Assembly: GCA_009735695.1 (NCBI GenBank)
Contig: SRSL01000004.1
Span: 1 to 64,000, forward strand
Length of the DNA: 64,000 nucleotides
From: Christiangramia bathymodioli
Lineage (GTDB): Bacteria; Bacteroidota; Bacteroidia; Flavobacteriales; Flavobacteriaceae
Direction: 5' to 3'
This document shows, one piece after another, positions 15,801 through 23,215 of this stretch (within the stretch, counting starts at the first letter, position 1; every line of letters begins with the position of its first letter). Below the pieces are notes generated by a model, which worked only from the letters and a program-made list of their open reading frames with translations, searched no databases and was not told the DNA's origin. Made by a program: the position numbers and the translations under genes.

Positions 15801-18724
15801 TACAGGAACTTTACGTTAGCGAGAACGATTTGTCTCAATTAGATCTGGGTGACCAGCCAGATTTGAGGAACTTACATGCGGGTGGCGGAAATCTTACTCA
15901 AATTGATCTTTCAAAAGCACCAAATTTACAATCTCTTATTCTTTGGGGAAGTGAGCTAACAGAAATTGATCTCAATTCCAATCTGGAACTGGTAGAACTG
16001 GTGCTGGACGATAACAATCTAACCAGCCTTGATATTTCAAAAAATCCAAAAGTTCAATTTGTTTATGCTGTTAATAATGCGCTTACCAGTCTGAATATTG
16101 CCAATGGGAATAACGCCAATTTCACTACGCCAGACTGGAACGAGTATTCTCTCGTGGCTTCCGGGAACCCTAATCTTACATGTATACAGGTTGATGCAGA
16201 AATGGTTTTTAATGTGCCTTCAGAATGGGCCAAAGATGCTCACGCGATCTACACCAGTGATTGCACTACTAAACCAGAATATGTGAATATTCCTGATTCC
16301 AATTTCGAACAATCGCTCATTGACATGGGAATGGATAGTGACGCTGTGATCAATACATGGATGCTGAAAAGTGATGCCGAAGCGGTAACCGATCTGAATC
16401 TGAACAATCCTAATTTCGACAATTCAGCTTTTGCAAACCAGGACCTGATAAATGTTTCTGGTAAAATTGCAGACCTAACAGGGATCGAAGCTTTTGTGAA
16501 CCTGAAAAACCTTCAGGCAGCTTATGGCGCTTTGACTAGTGTAGATCTTTCTGCCAATACTCAGTTGGAAGAACTGTTTCTGAATGACAACCAGTTGAAT
16601 TCCGTAGATATCTCCATGCTTCCTAACCTAAAACGATTTGGGATCATGCGCAATAACTTGACTTCAGGAGTTGATGTTTCAGGTAATCCATTACTGGAGG
16701 AACTGTTTGTTCATTATACTGGAATTAGTTCTATTGACCTTTCAGCAAATCCGAACCTCTGGAACCTGTTCATTCAGAATAATGAACTTACAAGTCTGGA
16801 TCTATCCGCTAACGCGAATTTGATAAGACTAAGTGCTCAGAATAACCAGATTTCGGAACTGGATATTTCGATGCTCTCGGTAATTGAAAGGATTGACGCC
16901 CAGTATAATCCAAATATGAACTTGATTACGGGAGCAACAGGAAATCCAACTTTAACATCCTTGAATCTTTCGGGAACTGGCCTCAGCAATTTCAATGGAG
17001 CCGTGTATCCTAACCTTGAATGGTTGCTGCTGAATGATAACAGCCTTGGTAATTTCAACGGGAATAATACTCTGAATCTTCAGAATCTTTTCCTTAATAA
17101 TAATTCCATTACTAAACTGAACCTAACCGGAAATTCACAACTTTCTCAATTACAGGTTATGAACAACGGGATGGAAGAGCTGGATCTCAGAAATGGGAAC
17201 AATACCATTCTTGGAAGGATGAATGCGACTGGTAATAGCTTTACCTGTATTTCAGTTGATGCTCCAACCGATTCTACGATGCCTTATTCACAGTGGGAAG
17301 TGGACCTGGGAGTCATATTCAGTGATAACTGTAAACAAGCTGAAGAAGTTGTTATAATTCCTGATCCTAATTTCGAGCAGGCTCTGATCGATCTGGGATT
17401 CGATACGAATGGTATTTCCGGGAATATTTTGCTTTCAGATGCTGAAGCCATAACCAGTCTGGATGTACCTGGTAGAAGCATTGCCGACGCAACGGGTATT
17501 GAAGGATTTGTAAACCTGGTGAGTCTGAATATGAGCAATAACCTCTTAACTGAAATAGATCTAATTGAAAATGGAAATCTGTTTGAAATTGATCTTTCAG
17601 GTAATACGTTGAGTGAGCTGGTCATCAGTAACGGAAAGATTCTTTTAAGCCTGAATGTTTCTGACAATGATCTTGATGTAATCAATTTTGCAGATATTAC
17701 CGACCTTGAATTCCTTGATATTTCCGGGAACAGTTTTGAATCTCTTGATTTCAGGGAGTTTGGTAGTTTGGAATACCTGAATGTTAGCAATAATATGCTT
17801 TCCAGGCTTGATCTTCGGAATGGCAACAACCAGGCGATCACTTATATGGATGCCTCCGGAAATTTGCTCAATTGCATTGGGGTTGATGATGCCTCAAATA
17901 TCCCTGCTGGTTGGACAAAAGATACAGAAGCCGCTTATACAGAAACCGGTGATTGCGAATCTCCGATTGTTCTAACCAGGGATATAAGCATTTCTCTTGA
18001 TCGATACGGTCTGGCCGAAATCACCCCGCAAGATGTGGATAATGGTTCTTATGATGAGGTGACCGAACAAAAGAACCTCGTTTACAGTCTGGATACTTAT
18101 CAGTTTGGTTGTGAAGATCTGGGTCATAATGAAGTAATCTTAGAGGTTACAGATGCCTCAGGAAATGTTGGCGCTGCCATAGCTAATGTTAAGGTGATCG
18201 ATGAGCTTGCTCCAGATGTTTCCGCAGTAAGATCGGTTAGTTTGGACCTTAGCGGTGCTGCAAGTATCGCGCTGGATGCTCAAACCTTGGATGATGGTTC
18301 AAGCGATAATTGTGTGGGGCTGGAATTTTCAGTGAATCAATCCAGTTTTAGTTTCCCGGGAACTTACACTGTTCAGTTGACGGCTACAGATGCTTCTGGG
18401 AACACAGCGAGTACAAGTGTAGATGTTGAGGTGGTAGACAGTGCGAGCCAGCCCACTTCTTTAAAATTCAAAAAGAACCTGGTAGCTACGGTTTACCCAA
18501 ACCCGTTTTCAGATCAGATAAGAATAGGATTTTCCAAGACGATAGATCTGAATAGCGTAGAGGTGAGTCTTTTTACAATGACAGGTACGAATTCTGGAAT
18601 TCAATTCAGCGTACAAGACAACGAAATCGTAAGCAGCAATGCCGATGGTCTGCCTGTTACAACCTATTCCCTCATTATTACCGTGAACGGAGAATCGCAA
18701 TCTGCAATTGTGATTAAAGAATAA
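12842..18724 (+). CDS. Giant secreted leucine-rich-repeat protein with T9SS sorting domain
   Basis: 1960 residues. A signal peptide (about 1-27, ending 'TGFSQ') is followed by six LRR modules, each opening with a variant of 'IPDPNFEQALIDLGIDSDG' at about residues 31, 289, 603, 889, 1147 and 1503. Each module continues with short ~21-residue LRRs ('L..LDLS.NP.L') and most end with 'NLTCI.VD' plus a Cys. Residues ~1705-1870 hold two HYR/Ig-like domains ('VTDASGNVGAAIANVKVID', 'LTATDASGNTASTSVDVEV'). The last ~80 residues are a type A T9SS domain ('ATVYPNPFSDQIRIGF'). It is probably a surface adhesin or carbohydrate/protein-binding protein; the ligand is unknown. It is followed by a strong terminator. 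Confidence 0.9.
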   Translation: MIFTPSIIKRSVLLLLFINSFTTGFSQNTITIPDQNFEQALIDLGIDSDLTINNSVQSSDVEFIETLDVSGRGITSLTGIEGFFNLKFLYAYNNELTGIDVSNNPRLVHLSLNDNSLGNLNVTGNSLLEELHVNNNQLIELSLGDKTELRTLHAGGNQINSIDLSLAPKLVSLILWGSELTSIDLSSSPELSELVLDDNNLSSLDVSSNPNLQFLYASNNQLVELNIANGNNVNFTPPSWNDYSLVVQGNGGLTCIQVDSEIMGSIPSDWAKDFGVIYSSDCFNKPEYVNIPDPNFEQALIDLGIDSDGALNAFLLLSDAEQVTTLDLNNAVNNESSSIRDLSGIEAFVNLEGLLVNYNGLEQLDVSSLNALRFLYASGNNLSQLDLSQNPDLEFLRLNGNSLDQLDLSNNPNLAVLRIADNNITELDLSANSQLKDLQLVNNPISNINTQNLTELEKLSCGKTNLTSIDLSNNLKLKELSIDELPIDEINLRIFPDLERFWARNTPLGSIDFSQNPNLLQVWIEYSPLKALDLSNNPALFAVVLQNISELAHLDLRNGNNSAVTFFMLNNTPNLTCINADANPSQAMLSSGKTFSEDCGDFIFIADSNFEQALIDIGIDSDGMVNQSIMRSDAEAVTNLNLTVPAFVPENEQGYANSEIVNVESKIQDLIGIEAFINLTNLRAFSHELTSIDVSELTELIRLELVNNQITSIDVSQNTKLEVFWLETNHLSEVDLTNNANLRNIALGYNNLTEIDVTQNPDLWALTIEGNDLTSVDVSKNTEIAQIWLAENPNLTKVDFSKNTKMYGLGIYNTAIKSLDLSNNPMTRLFIGNNPNLEHVDLRNGNNSNLNQFWADNTPNLTCINADASISQAMIDSGKSFREDCGDFIYVPDPNFEQALIDLEIDSDGVVNTSVLREDVETIENLDVSKRGITSLVGLEAFVNLKDLYAFDNQIENIDVRSLPELKHLSLDRNSISQLDVSNNPLLQELYVSENDLSQLDLGDQPDLRNLHAGGGNLTQIDLSKAPNLQSLILWGSELTEIDLNSNLELVELVLDDNNLTSLDISKNPKVQFVYAVNNALTSLNIANGNNANFTTPDWNEYSLVASGNPNLTCIQVDAEMVFNVPSEWAKDAHAIYTSDCTTKPEYVNIPDSNFEQSLIDMGMDSDAVINTWMLKSDAEAVTDLNLNNPNFDNSAFANQDLINVSGKIADLTGIEAFVNLKNLQAAYGALTSVDLSANTQLEELFLNDNQLNSVDISMLPNLKRFGIMRNNLTSGVDVSGNPLLEELFVHYTGISSIDLSANPNLWNLFIQNNELTSLDLSANANLIRLSAQNNQISELDISMLSVIERIDAQYNPNMNLITGATGNPTLTSLNLSGTGLSNFNGAVYPNLEWLLLNDNSLGNFNGNNTLNLQNLFLNNNSITKLNLTGNSQLSQLQVMNNGMEELDLRNGNNTILGRMNATGNSFTCISVDAPTDSTMPYSQWEVDLGVIFSDNCKQAEEVVIIPDPNFEQALIDLGFDTNGISGNILLSDAEAITSLDVPGRSIADATGIEGFVNLVSLNMSNNLLTEIDLIENGNLFEIDLSGNTLSELVISNGKILLSLNVSDNDLDVINFADITDLEFLDISGNSFESLDFREFGSLEYLNVSNNMLSRLDLRNGNNQAITYMDASGNLLNCIGVDDASNIPAGWTKDTEAAYTETGDCESPIVLTRDISISLDRYGLAEITPQDVDNGSYDEVTEQKNLVYSLDTYQFGCEDLGHNEVILEVTDASGNVGAAIANVKVIDELAPDVSAVRSVSLDLSGAASIALDAQTLDDGSSDNCVGLEFSVNQSSFSFPGTYTVQLTATDASGNTASTSVDVEVVDSASQPTSLKFKKNLVATVYPNPFSDQIRIGFSKTIDLNSVEVSLFTMTGTNSGIQFSVQDNEIVSSNADGLPVTTYSLIITVNGESQSAIVIKE

Positions 18725-18747
18725 TTAATAGATTAATATTTACATTG

Positions 18748-18777
18748 AAAGGAGGCTTGGGAACAGCCTCCTTTTTT
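18748..18777 (+). terminator. Terminator of the giant LRR gene
   Basis: GGAGGCT, loop TGGGAAC, AGCCTCC, followed by six Ts. Confidence 0.85.
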
Positions 18778-18810
18778 ATTTATTTCCAACCTCATTGAAA
18801 AGACTTTTAA

Positions 18811-18818
18811 TATATTTG
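18811..18818 (+). promoter_or_regulatory. -7 box of tRNA-Val(GAC)
   Basis: TATATTTG, identical to the boxes before both tRNA-Val(TAC) copies, ends 8 bp before the tRNA. No clear -33 element at standard spacing is seen. Confidence 0.5.
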
Positions 18819-18826
18819 CCGCATTG

Positions 18827-18901
18827 GGGTGATTAGCTCAGTTGGTTCAGAGCACTACCTTGACAGGGTAGGGGTCACTGGTTCGAATCCAGTATCACTC
18901 A
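18827..18901 (+). tRNA. tRNA-Val (anticodon GAC)
   Basis: A 75-nt cloverleaf: acceptor GGGTGAT/ATCACTC (one G-T pair), D-arm GCTC/GAGC, anticodon stem CTACC/GGTAG with loop TTGACAG (anticodon GAC), T-arm ACTGG/CCAGT with loop TTCGAAT, discriminator A. It is the second valine isoacceptor in the window and, like the TAC genes, is trailed by truncated copies of itself. Confidence 0.95.
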
Positions 18902-18908
18902 CATATAA

Positions 18909-18995
18909 GGTCACTGGTTCTCCCGACCATTCGGGGCAGTATCACTCACACATAAGGTCACTGGTTCTCCCGACCATTCGGGGCAGTATCACTCA
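18909..18995 (+). repeat. Two 47-bp tandem remnants of the tRNA-Val(GAC) 3' end
   Basis: Units at 18909 and 18956 read GGTCACTGGTTC, then TCCCGACCATTCGGGG, then CAGTATCACTCA. They match the tRNA's variable region, T-arm and acceptor 3' strand, but the second half of the T-loop (GAATC) is replaced by a TCCCGA/TCGGG hairpin. The two units are identical over their shared ~40 bp. No GIY-YIG gene lies between or after them. Confidence 0.85.
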
Positions 18996-19000
18996 CTTTG

Positions 19001-19027
19001 AACCTCGCTGATAGGCGGGGTTTTTTT
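19001..19027 (+). terminator. Terminator after the tRNA-Val(GAC) remnants
   Basis: AACCTCGC, loop TGATAG, GCGGGGTT (8 bp, one T-G pair), followed by Ts. It presumably ends tRNA transcription after the duplicated remnants. Confidence 0.75.
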
Positions 19028-19076
19028 ATTGGCTTATTTAGAGTATCTTCAGGATAGCTAATCAATTAATCTTCTT

Positions 19077-19526
19077 ATGAAAAAAATAGTTCTCTTACTG
19101 CTGATCTTAAGTTTCCAGGTCCAGGCGCAATCTGCTGATGAGAAGCAACTAAAAGAGCTCATTCAGAATTCTTTTGATGAGGTGCTTTCAGAATTAAAGG
19201 TGGAAGCCATCCCAAAATATTTTACCGATGATTTTCTGCTTTTGGAGGTTGGTGAGGTCTGGGATATGGAACGGCTGATTAATGAATTGAAAGCGGCTAA
19301 TATGCAGGGTATGAAACGCCTGAATGATTTTGATTTTATCAAGGTGAAGCTGAGTGGCGATACGGCCTGGATAGCCTATCATAATGAGGCAACCTTTCAA
19401 AGGGATGGGGAAACCGTCCAGGTAATTAAGTGGCTTGAAAGTGCTACAGCTGTAAGAACAGAAAATGGATGGAGACTGGATATGCTTCATTCAACCAGGA
19501 AAATGCCTGGGTCAGGAGGACAGTAA
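19077..19526 (+). CDS. Exported NTF2-like (DUF4440/SnoaL-type) protein
   Basis: 149 residues with a signal peptide (MKKIVLLLLILSFQVQAQ, about 1-18). The mature part has the NTF2-like cone-fold pattern: two N-terminal helices ('EKQLKELIQNSFDEVLSEL'), 'YFTDDFLLLEVGEVWD', and C-terminal strands 'AWIAYHNEATFQRDG' and 'WRLDMLHSTRKMPG'. Related proteins are small ligand-binding or enzyme-like scaffolds; no catalytic role can be assigned. It is the first of four small exported proteins in a row on the same strand. Confidence 0.7.
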   Translation: MKKIVLLLLILSFQVQAQSADEKQLKELIQNSFDEVLSELKVEAIPKYFTDDFLLLEVGEVWDMERLINELKAANMQGMKRLNDFDFIKVKLSGDTAWIAYHNEATFQRDGETVQVIKWLESATAVRTENGWRLDMLHSTRKMPGSGGQ

Positions 19527-19582
19527 GCCTTAAATACCGATACATAACATTGAGCGAGATCAATATTTTTAATATAAATTGA

Positions 19583-19984
19583 ATGAAATCATATTTTAAT
19601 ATTTTACTACTGCTGGTCATCTTCATAGGAGTACAAAGCAGTTTTGCCCAAACTTCCAAAACTGAATTCGATAAGAACTTTAGCCACGTCGTCTATTTCT
19701 GGTTAAACAATCCCGATAATGCGGAAGACCGGGAGGCTTTTGAAACCTCTCTAAAAAAGTTCCTGAACAATAGTGAATACGCACAAACCAATTTTATAGG
19801 TGTTCCTGCGGATACTCCCAGAGACGTGGTCGATAACTCTTACACTTACTCTCTTATTCTAAGTTTCCCCTCCAGGGAAGTACAAAATAAATATCAAAAG
19901 GAGCCCGCGCATCTATTATTCATTGAGGAAGCTTCGCATCTTTGGAAGAAAGTACAGGTCTACGATTCCGTTGGGATAGAATAG
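19583..19984 (+). CDS. Exported Dabb (stress-responsive A/B barrel) domain protein
   Basis: 133 residues with a signal peptide (about 1-22, 'VQSSFAQ'). The mature region fits a Dabb domain: 'FSHVVYFWLNNPDN' with the typical early His, a helix 'DREAFETSLKKFLN', 'YTYSLILSFPSREVQNKYQ' and a closing 'HLLFIEEASHLWKKVQVYDS'. Most Dabb proteins are cytosolic, so the export signal is unusual. It starts 56 bp after the NTF2-like gene. Its function is unknown. Confidence 0.75.
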   Translation: MKSYFNILLLLVIFIGVQSSFAQTSKTEFDKNFSHVVYFWLNNPDNAEDREAFETSLKKFLNNSEYAQTNFIGVPADTPRDVVDNSYTYSLILSFPSREVQNKYQKEPAHLLFIEEASHLWKKVQVYDSVGIE

Positions 19985-20073
19985 AATTTTAAAGTTGGAA
20001 TCCATACTAACTTTTTCTGAATTTTGATATAGGCTTTCTTTAAATTCTTAACTTATAGGAAGTTGTTGGGGTC

Positions 20074-21273
20074 ATGAAAGGGAAGTGTTTATTTCTGCTT
20101 TTCTTAATTCTTTTTAGCCTGAGGATTTCTTCTCAGGTTAAAAAAGAGGAGATCATTATGCCTGATACTAATGTTGAAACACTAAAATTATTTCTTGCCG
20201 GTGATGTGATGATCGGTCGGGGAATAGACCAGGCGCTGCCAGAATCGGTACCTCCAACCTTATTCGAATCGTATGTCAAGGATGCCCGGGATTATCTTCG
20301 GCTTGCCGAAAGAAAAAGCGGAAACATCGATACTCCTGTTGATTATAAGTATGTCTGGGGAGATGCCATTCAGGTATTTCGTCACCATAAACCTGATCTT
20401 AAGCTAATCAATCTCGAAACCAGTATCACCACATCTTCTGAAGCCTGGCCGGGTAAGGGCATACACTACCGAATGCATCCAGCAAATGTTGAATTGATTA
20501 AAGTTGGAGGAATAGATCATGTGAGCCTGGCGAATAACCATTTACTGGACTGGGGGAGGAAAGGCCTTGAGGAAAGCCTTGAAACGCTTAGAAAGGCTGG
20601 TATTCAGTTTTCAGGAGCTGGTGCAGACCAAACAGTAGCTCAGGCCCCATCTATATTCAAAATAAACAATACCCGAATTCTGATATTTTCCTACGGCGCT
20701 GGAGATAGTGGAATCCCTGCTTCCTGGAGTGCAGAGAAAGCCAAAAGTGGGGTGAGTTACCTGAGCAGTTTTGGAAAAAGCCAGCAGAAGCAGGTCAAAC
20801 AAAATATTCAGGCTTATAGTGAGTCTGGAGATATCATCATTTTTTCAGTTCACTGGGGCGGGAACTGGGGATATATGATTCCGGAAGAACATAGGAACTT
20901 TGCTCAATTTTTAATTGATCAGGCTAAGGTTGATCTGGTTTTCGGGCATTCTTCTCATCATCCGAAACCATTGGAAGTTTATAAGAATAAGTTGATTCTG
21001 TATGGTGCTGGAGATCTTATAAACGATTACGAAGGCATTAGTGGGCATGAACAATATAAGCCCTGGTTAAGTATTATGTATTTCCCTGAAATAGATGTTG
21101 AAACTGGGGAACTTATATCATTAAAAATGGTTCCTATGCAAATTCGGAAATTCAGCCTGGAAAGAGCGAGCACTGAAGAGACCGTCTGGTTAAAAAAGGT
21201 ACTTTCACGGGATGGCAAACTTGGCTCAAGGGTTCAAATAAGAGAAGATGCTGTTTTGTATTTAGAATGGTGA
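20074..21273 (+). CDS. CapA family protein (PGA_cap metallophosphatase-like)
   Basis: 399 residues with an N-terminal hydrophobic export signal (about 1-21). The CapA/calcineurin-like fold is shown by 'LFLAGDVMIGRGID' (about 37-50), 'SLANNHLLDWG' (about 151-161), 'FSVHWGGNWGYM' and 'VFGHSSHHPKPLE'. Members are linked to poly-gamma-glutamate capsule synthesis, but the family also covers uncharacterised metallophosphoesterases, and no capB/capC is nearby, so capsule synthesis should not be assumed. It likely acts in the periplasm or at the cell surface. Confidence 0.85.
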   Translation: MKGKCLFLLFLILFSLRISSQVKKEEIIMPDTNVETLKLFLAGDVMIGRGIDQALPESVPPTLFESYVKDARDYLRLAERKSGNIDTPVDYKYVWGDAIQVFRHHKPDLKLINLETSITTSSEAWPGKGIHYRMHPANVELIKVGGIDHVSLANNHLLDWGRKGLEESLETLRKAGIQFSGAGADQTVAQAPSIFKINNTRILIFSYGAGDSGIPASWSAEKAKSGVSYLSSFGKSQQKQVKQNIQAYSESGDIIIFSVHWGGNWGYMIPEEHRNFAQFLIDQAKVDLVFGHSSHHPKPLEVYKNKLILYGAGDLINDYEGISGHEQYKPWLSIMYFPEIDVETGELISLKMVPMQIRKFSLERASTEETVWLKKVLSRDGKLGSRVQIREDAVLYLEW

Positions 21274-21356
21274 ATTAATTTCCAGTCAATTTTAAAATAA
21301 ACTCTATTTCTAATTTCATTAACTTCGGTCGCCGAAGTCTTCATCTACCTGAGCCT

Positions 21357-21848
21357 ATGAATTTTTATCGAACTTTAGTCATTCTATTTTTGGGAGGTAC
21401 TGTTCTGGGGTTTTCTCAGAATTCAAAGCCTACCTGTTTGGATAAAACCAGCTTGGCGACCGGGTTTATCGCCATCAATACTGATGGATTTAATGACTTG
21501 GAACGATGGTATGCTGCTGTGCTTGGTTTTGATAGAGTAAAGAGGTTTAAATCTAAAGACCGGTTATCCTCCGGTGTTATTCTTAAAAAGGATGGGTTCA
21601 TTTTGGAGATAATCACTCCTAATGGGCAAATGCAAAATAACCCCATAAAAAAGAATGAAGCAGCGAAATCTAAAGGAATTCTAAAATTCGGAATTTTTAC
21701 GAGTACTAGCCTGGATGAACTTAAGACGTGCTTAACGAAGGCAGGAATAAATTCAGGTAGAATATTCCATGATAAAGAACTGGAAATACGTTTGCTGTTA
21801 TTGGAGGATCCGGATGGGAATATGATTGAAATAATCAATAAGGCATGA
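21357..21848 (+). CDS. Exported VOC (glyoxalase/bleomycin-resistance fold) protein
   Basis: 163 residues with an export signal (about 1-20, 'VLGFSQ'). The mature part has the VOC pattern: 'ATGFIAINTDGFNDLERWYA' then 'VLGF', and near the end 'LLEDPDGNMIEIIN', where the Glu is the usual metal ligand. Exported VOC proteins are uncommon; substrate and function are unknown. Its stop codon is directly adjacent to the murF stop on the other strand, with no terminator between them. Confidence 0.8.
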   Translation: MNFYRTLVILFLGGTVLGFSQNSKPTCLDKTSLATGFIAINTDGFNDLERWYAAVLGFDRVKRFKSKDRLSSGVILKKDGFILEIITPNGQMQNNPIKKNEAAKSKGILKFGIFTSTSLDELKTCLTKAGINSGRIFHDKELEIRLLLLEDPDGNMIEIINKA

Positions 21849-23147
21849 TTATTCCGATTTTTGTATGGATTCCAGGACTCTTTCCAATGCCATCCCTCTT
21901 GATCCTTTTATTAGGAAATAACAGTTTTCGAAATTCGATTCTTCCAGATGGGTTTTTAAAGCTCCAATATCTTTGAATTTAAAGATCAGATCGCTACTGG
22001 TGTCGGTTTTTCTGAAGTTTTCGCCTAGCAGATAGGTTTCAGCAATCTGGCTGTTCTCAATATAATTCACGATCACCTGGTGCTCGGTTGGAGCAGCGCT
22101 TCCCAATTCGAACATATCACCAAGAATGGCAATTTTCTGCTTGTTGGTTTTGAGGTTGTTGAAGTTTTCCAGGGCCGCATGCATACTTGTTGGGTTGGCA
22201 TTATAAGCATCCATGATTATGGTATTACTGCCGTTCTGAATAAGCTGGGACCGGTTATTTTTTGGGCTATATTGCTCGATGGCCTCTTTTATATCATTAA
22301 AAGGAACTTTGAAATAAAGGCCTATACATAAAGCGGCAGCGATATTGGTGGAATTATAACTTCCAGTTAACTGACTGCTGAATGTAGTGTCGTTAAATTC
22401 AAGCTGGGCGTTTGAAAGACCTTTGATATAGGAGATCTTCACATCTGCCAGTCTGCTTGCTCCGAAGGAAAAGGTGTGTTTGTAATTATGATGCTTACGC
22501 TGGATCTCATCATCGATATTTAGAAAGATCAATTTATTGGTAGCCTGAAGGTGTTTGTAGAGCTCAGATTTACCTTTAACAACCCCTTCCACGCCTCCAA
22601 ATCCTTCAAGATGTGCTTTTCCGAAGTTGGTAATGTAGCCATAATCAGGGTTTACTATTGAACAAAGGAATTCGATCTCTTTCTGATGGTTAGCGCCCAT
22701 TTCTACGATTCCAAATTCCGTCTCCTCGTCCATAGACAAAAGAGTTAGAGGAACTCCAATATGATTGTTCAGATTTCCCTGGGTAGCTACCGTTTTGAAT
22801 TTGCGGGAAAGAACGGCGTTTAGCAGCTCCTTGGTCGTGGTCTTTCCGTTGCTGCCAGTTATGGCAAGAATGGGCAATTCCAGGTAATTTCGATGAAAAA
22901 TGGCGAGCCTTTGAAGACTTTCCAGAACATCGTCAACCAGGATCAATCGTTCATTGTCTTGCGCGTATTCCTTTTCATCCACGACTGCATAGCGCGCACC
23001 GGTTTTTAGAGCTTCGGCTGCAAATGCGTTGCCATTGAAATTTTCACCTTTCAGGGCAAAAAATATACAGTCCTTTTTAATCTTTCTGCTATCGGTACAT
23101 ACGCCGGAGCTTAGTTGGAATCTCTGGTGGAGTTGAGCTGAATTCAT
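21849..23147 (-). CDS. murF: UDP-N-acetylmuramoyl-tripeptide--D-alanyl-D-alanine ligase
   Basis: 432 residues. MurF adds D-Ala-D-Ala to the UDP-MurNAc-tripeptide in the cytoplasm, the last soluble peptide step of peptidoglycan synthesis. The N-terminal domain has 'GVCTDSRKIKKDCIFFALKG', the P-loop 'TGSNGKTTTKE' is at 97-107, and 'EMGANHQKEI' and 'DAYNANPTSM' are typical. The gene lies downstream of gldJ on the same strand, separated by a terminator, so it may use its own promoter within about 40 bp or read-through. Confidence 0.93.
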   Translation of the reverse strand: MNSAQLHQRFQLSSGVCTDSRKIKKDCIFFALKGENFNGNAFAAEALKTGARYAVVDEKEYAQDNERLILVDDVLESLQRLAIFHRNYLELPILAITGSNGKTTTKELLNAVLSRKFKTVATQGNLNNHIGVPLTLLSMDEETEFGIVEMGANHQKEIEFLCSIVNPDYGYITNFGKAHLEGFGGVEGVVKGKSELYKHLQATNKLIFLNIDDEIQRKHHNYKHTFSFGASRLADVKISYIKGLSNAQLEFNDTTFSSQLTGSYNSTNIAAALCIGLYFKVPFNDIKEAIEQYSPKNNRSQLIQNGSNTIIMDAYNANPTSMHAALENFNNLKTNKQKIAILGDMFELGSAAPTEHQVIVNYIENSQIAETYLLGENFRKTDTSSDLIFKFKDIGALKTHLEESNFENCYFLIKGSRGMALERVLESIQKSE

Positions 23148-23160
23148 AATTTAAAACTAT

Positions 23161-23190
23161 AAAAAAAAGCCCTAAACAGGTTAGGGCTTT
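23161..23190 (-). terminator. Terminator of gldJ
   Basis: A 10-bp perfect stem AAAGCCCTAA/TTAGGGCTTT with loop ACAGG. On the minus strand it is followed by eight Ts, so it ends gldJ transcription ahead of murF. Confidence 0.85.
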
Positions 23191-23215
23191 AAGTTTATTT
23201 TAAATGAAACAGGTC

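Noticed and set aside
18829-19011. 60-codon frame across tRNA-Val(GAC) and its remnants
   Set aside because: Its apparent internal repeat is only the translation of the 47-bp tRNA remnants.
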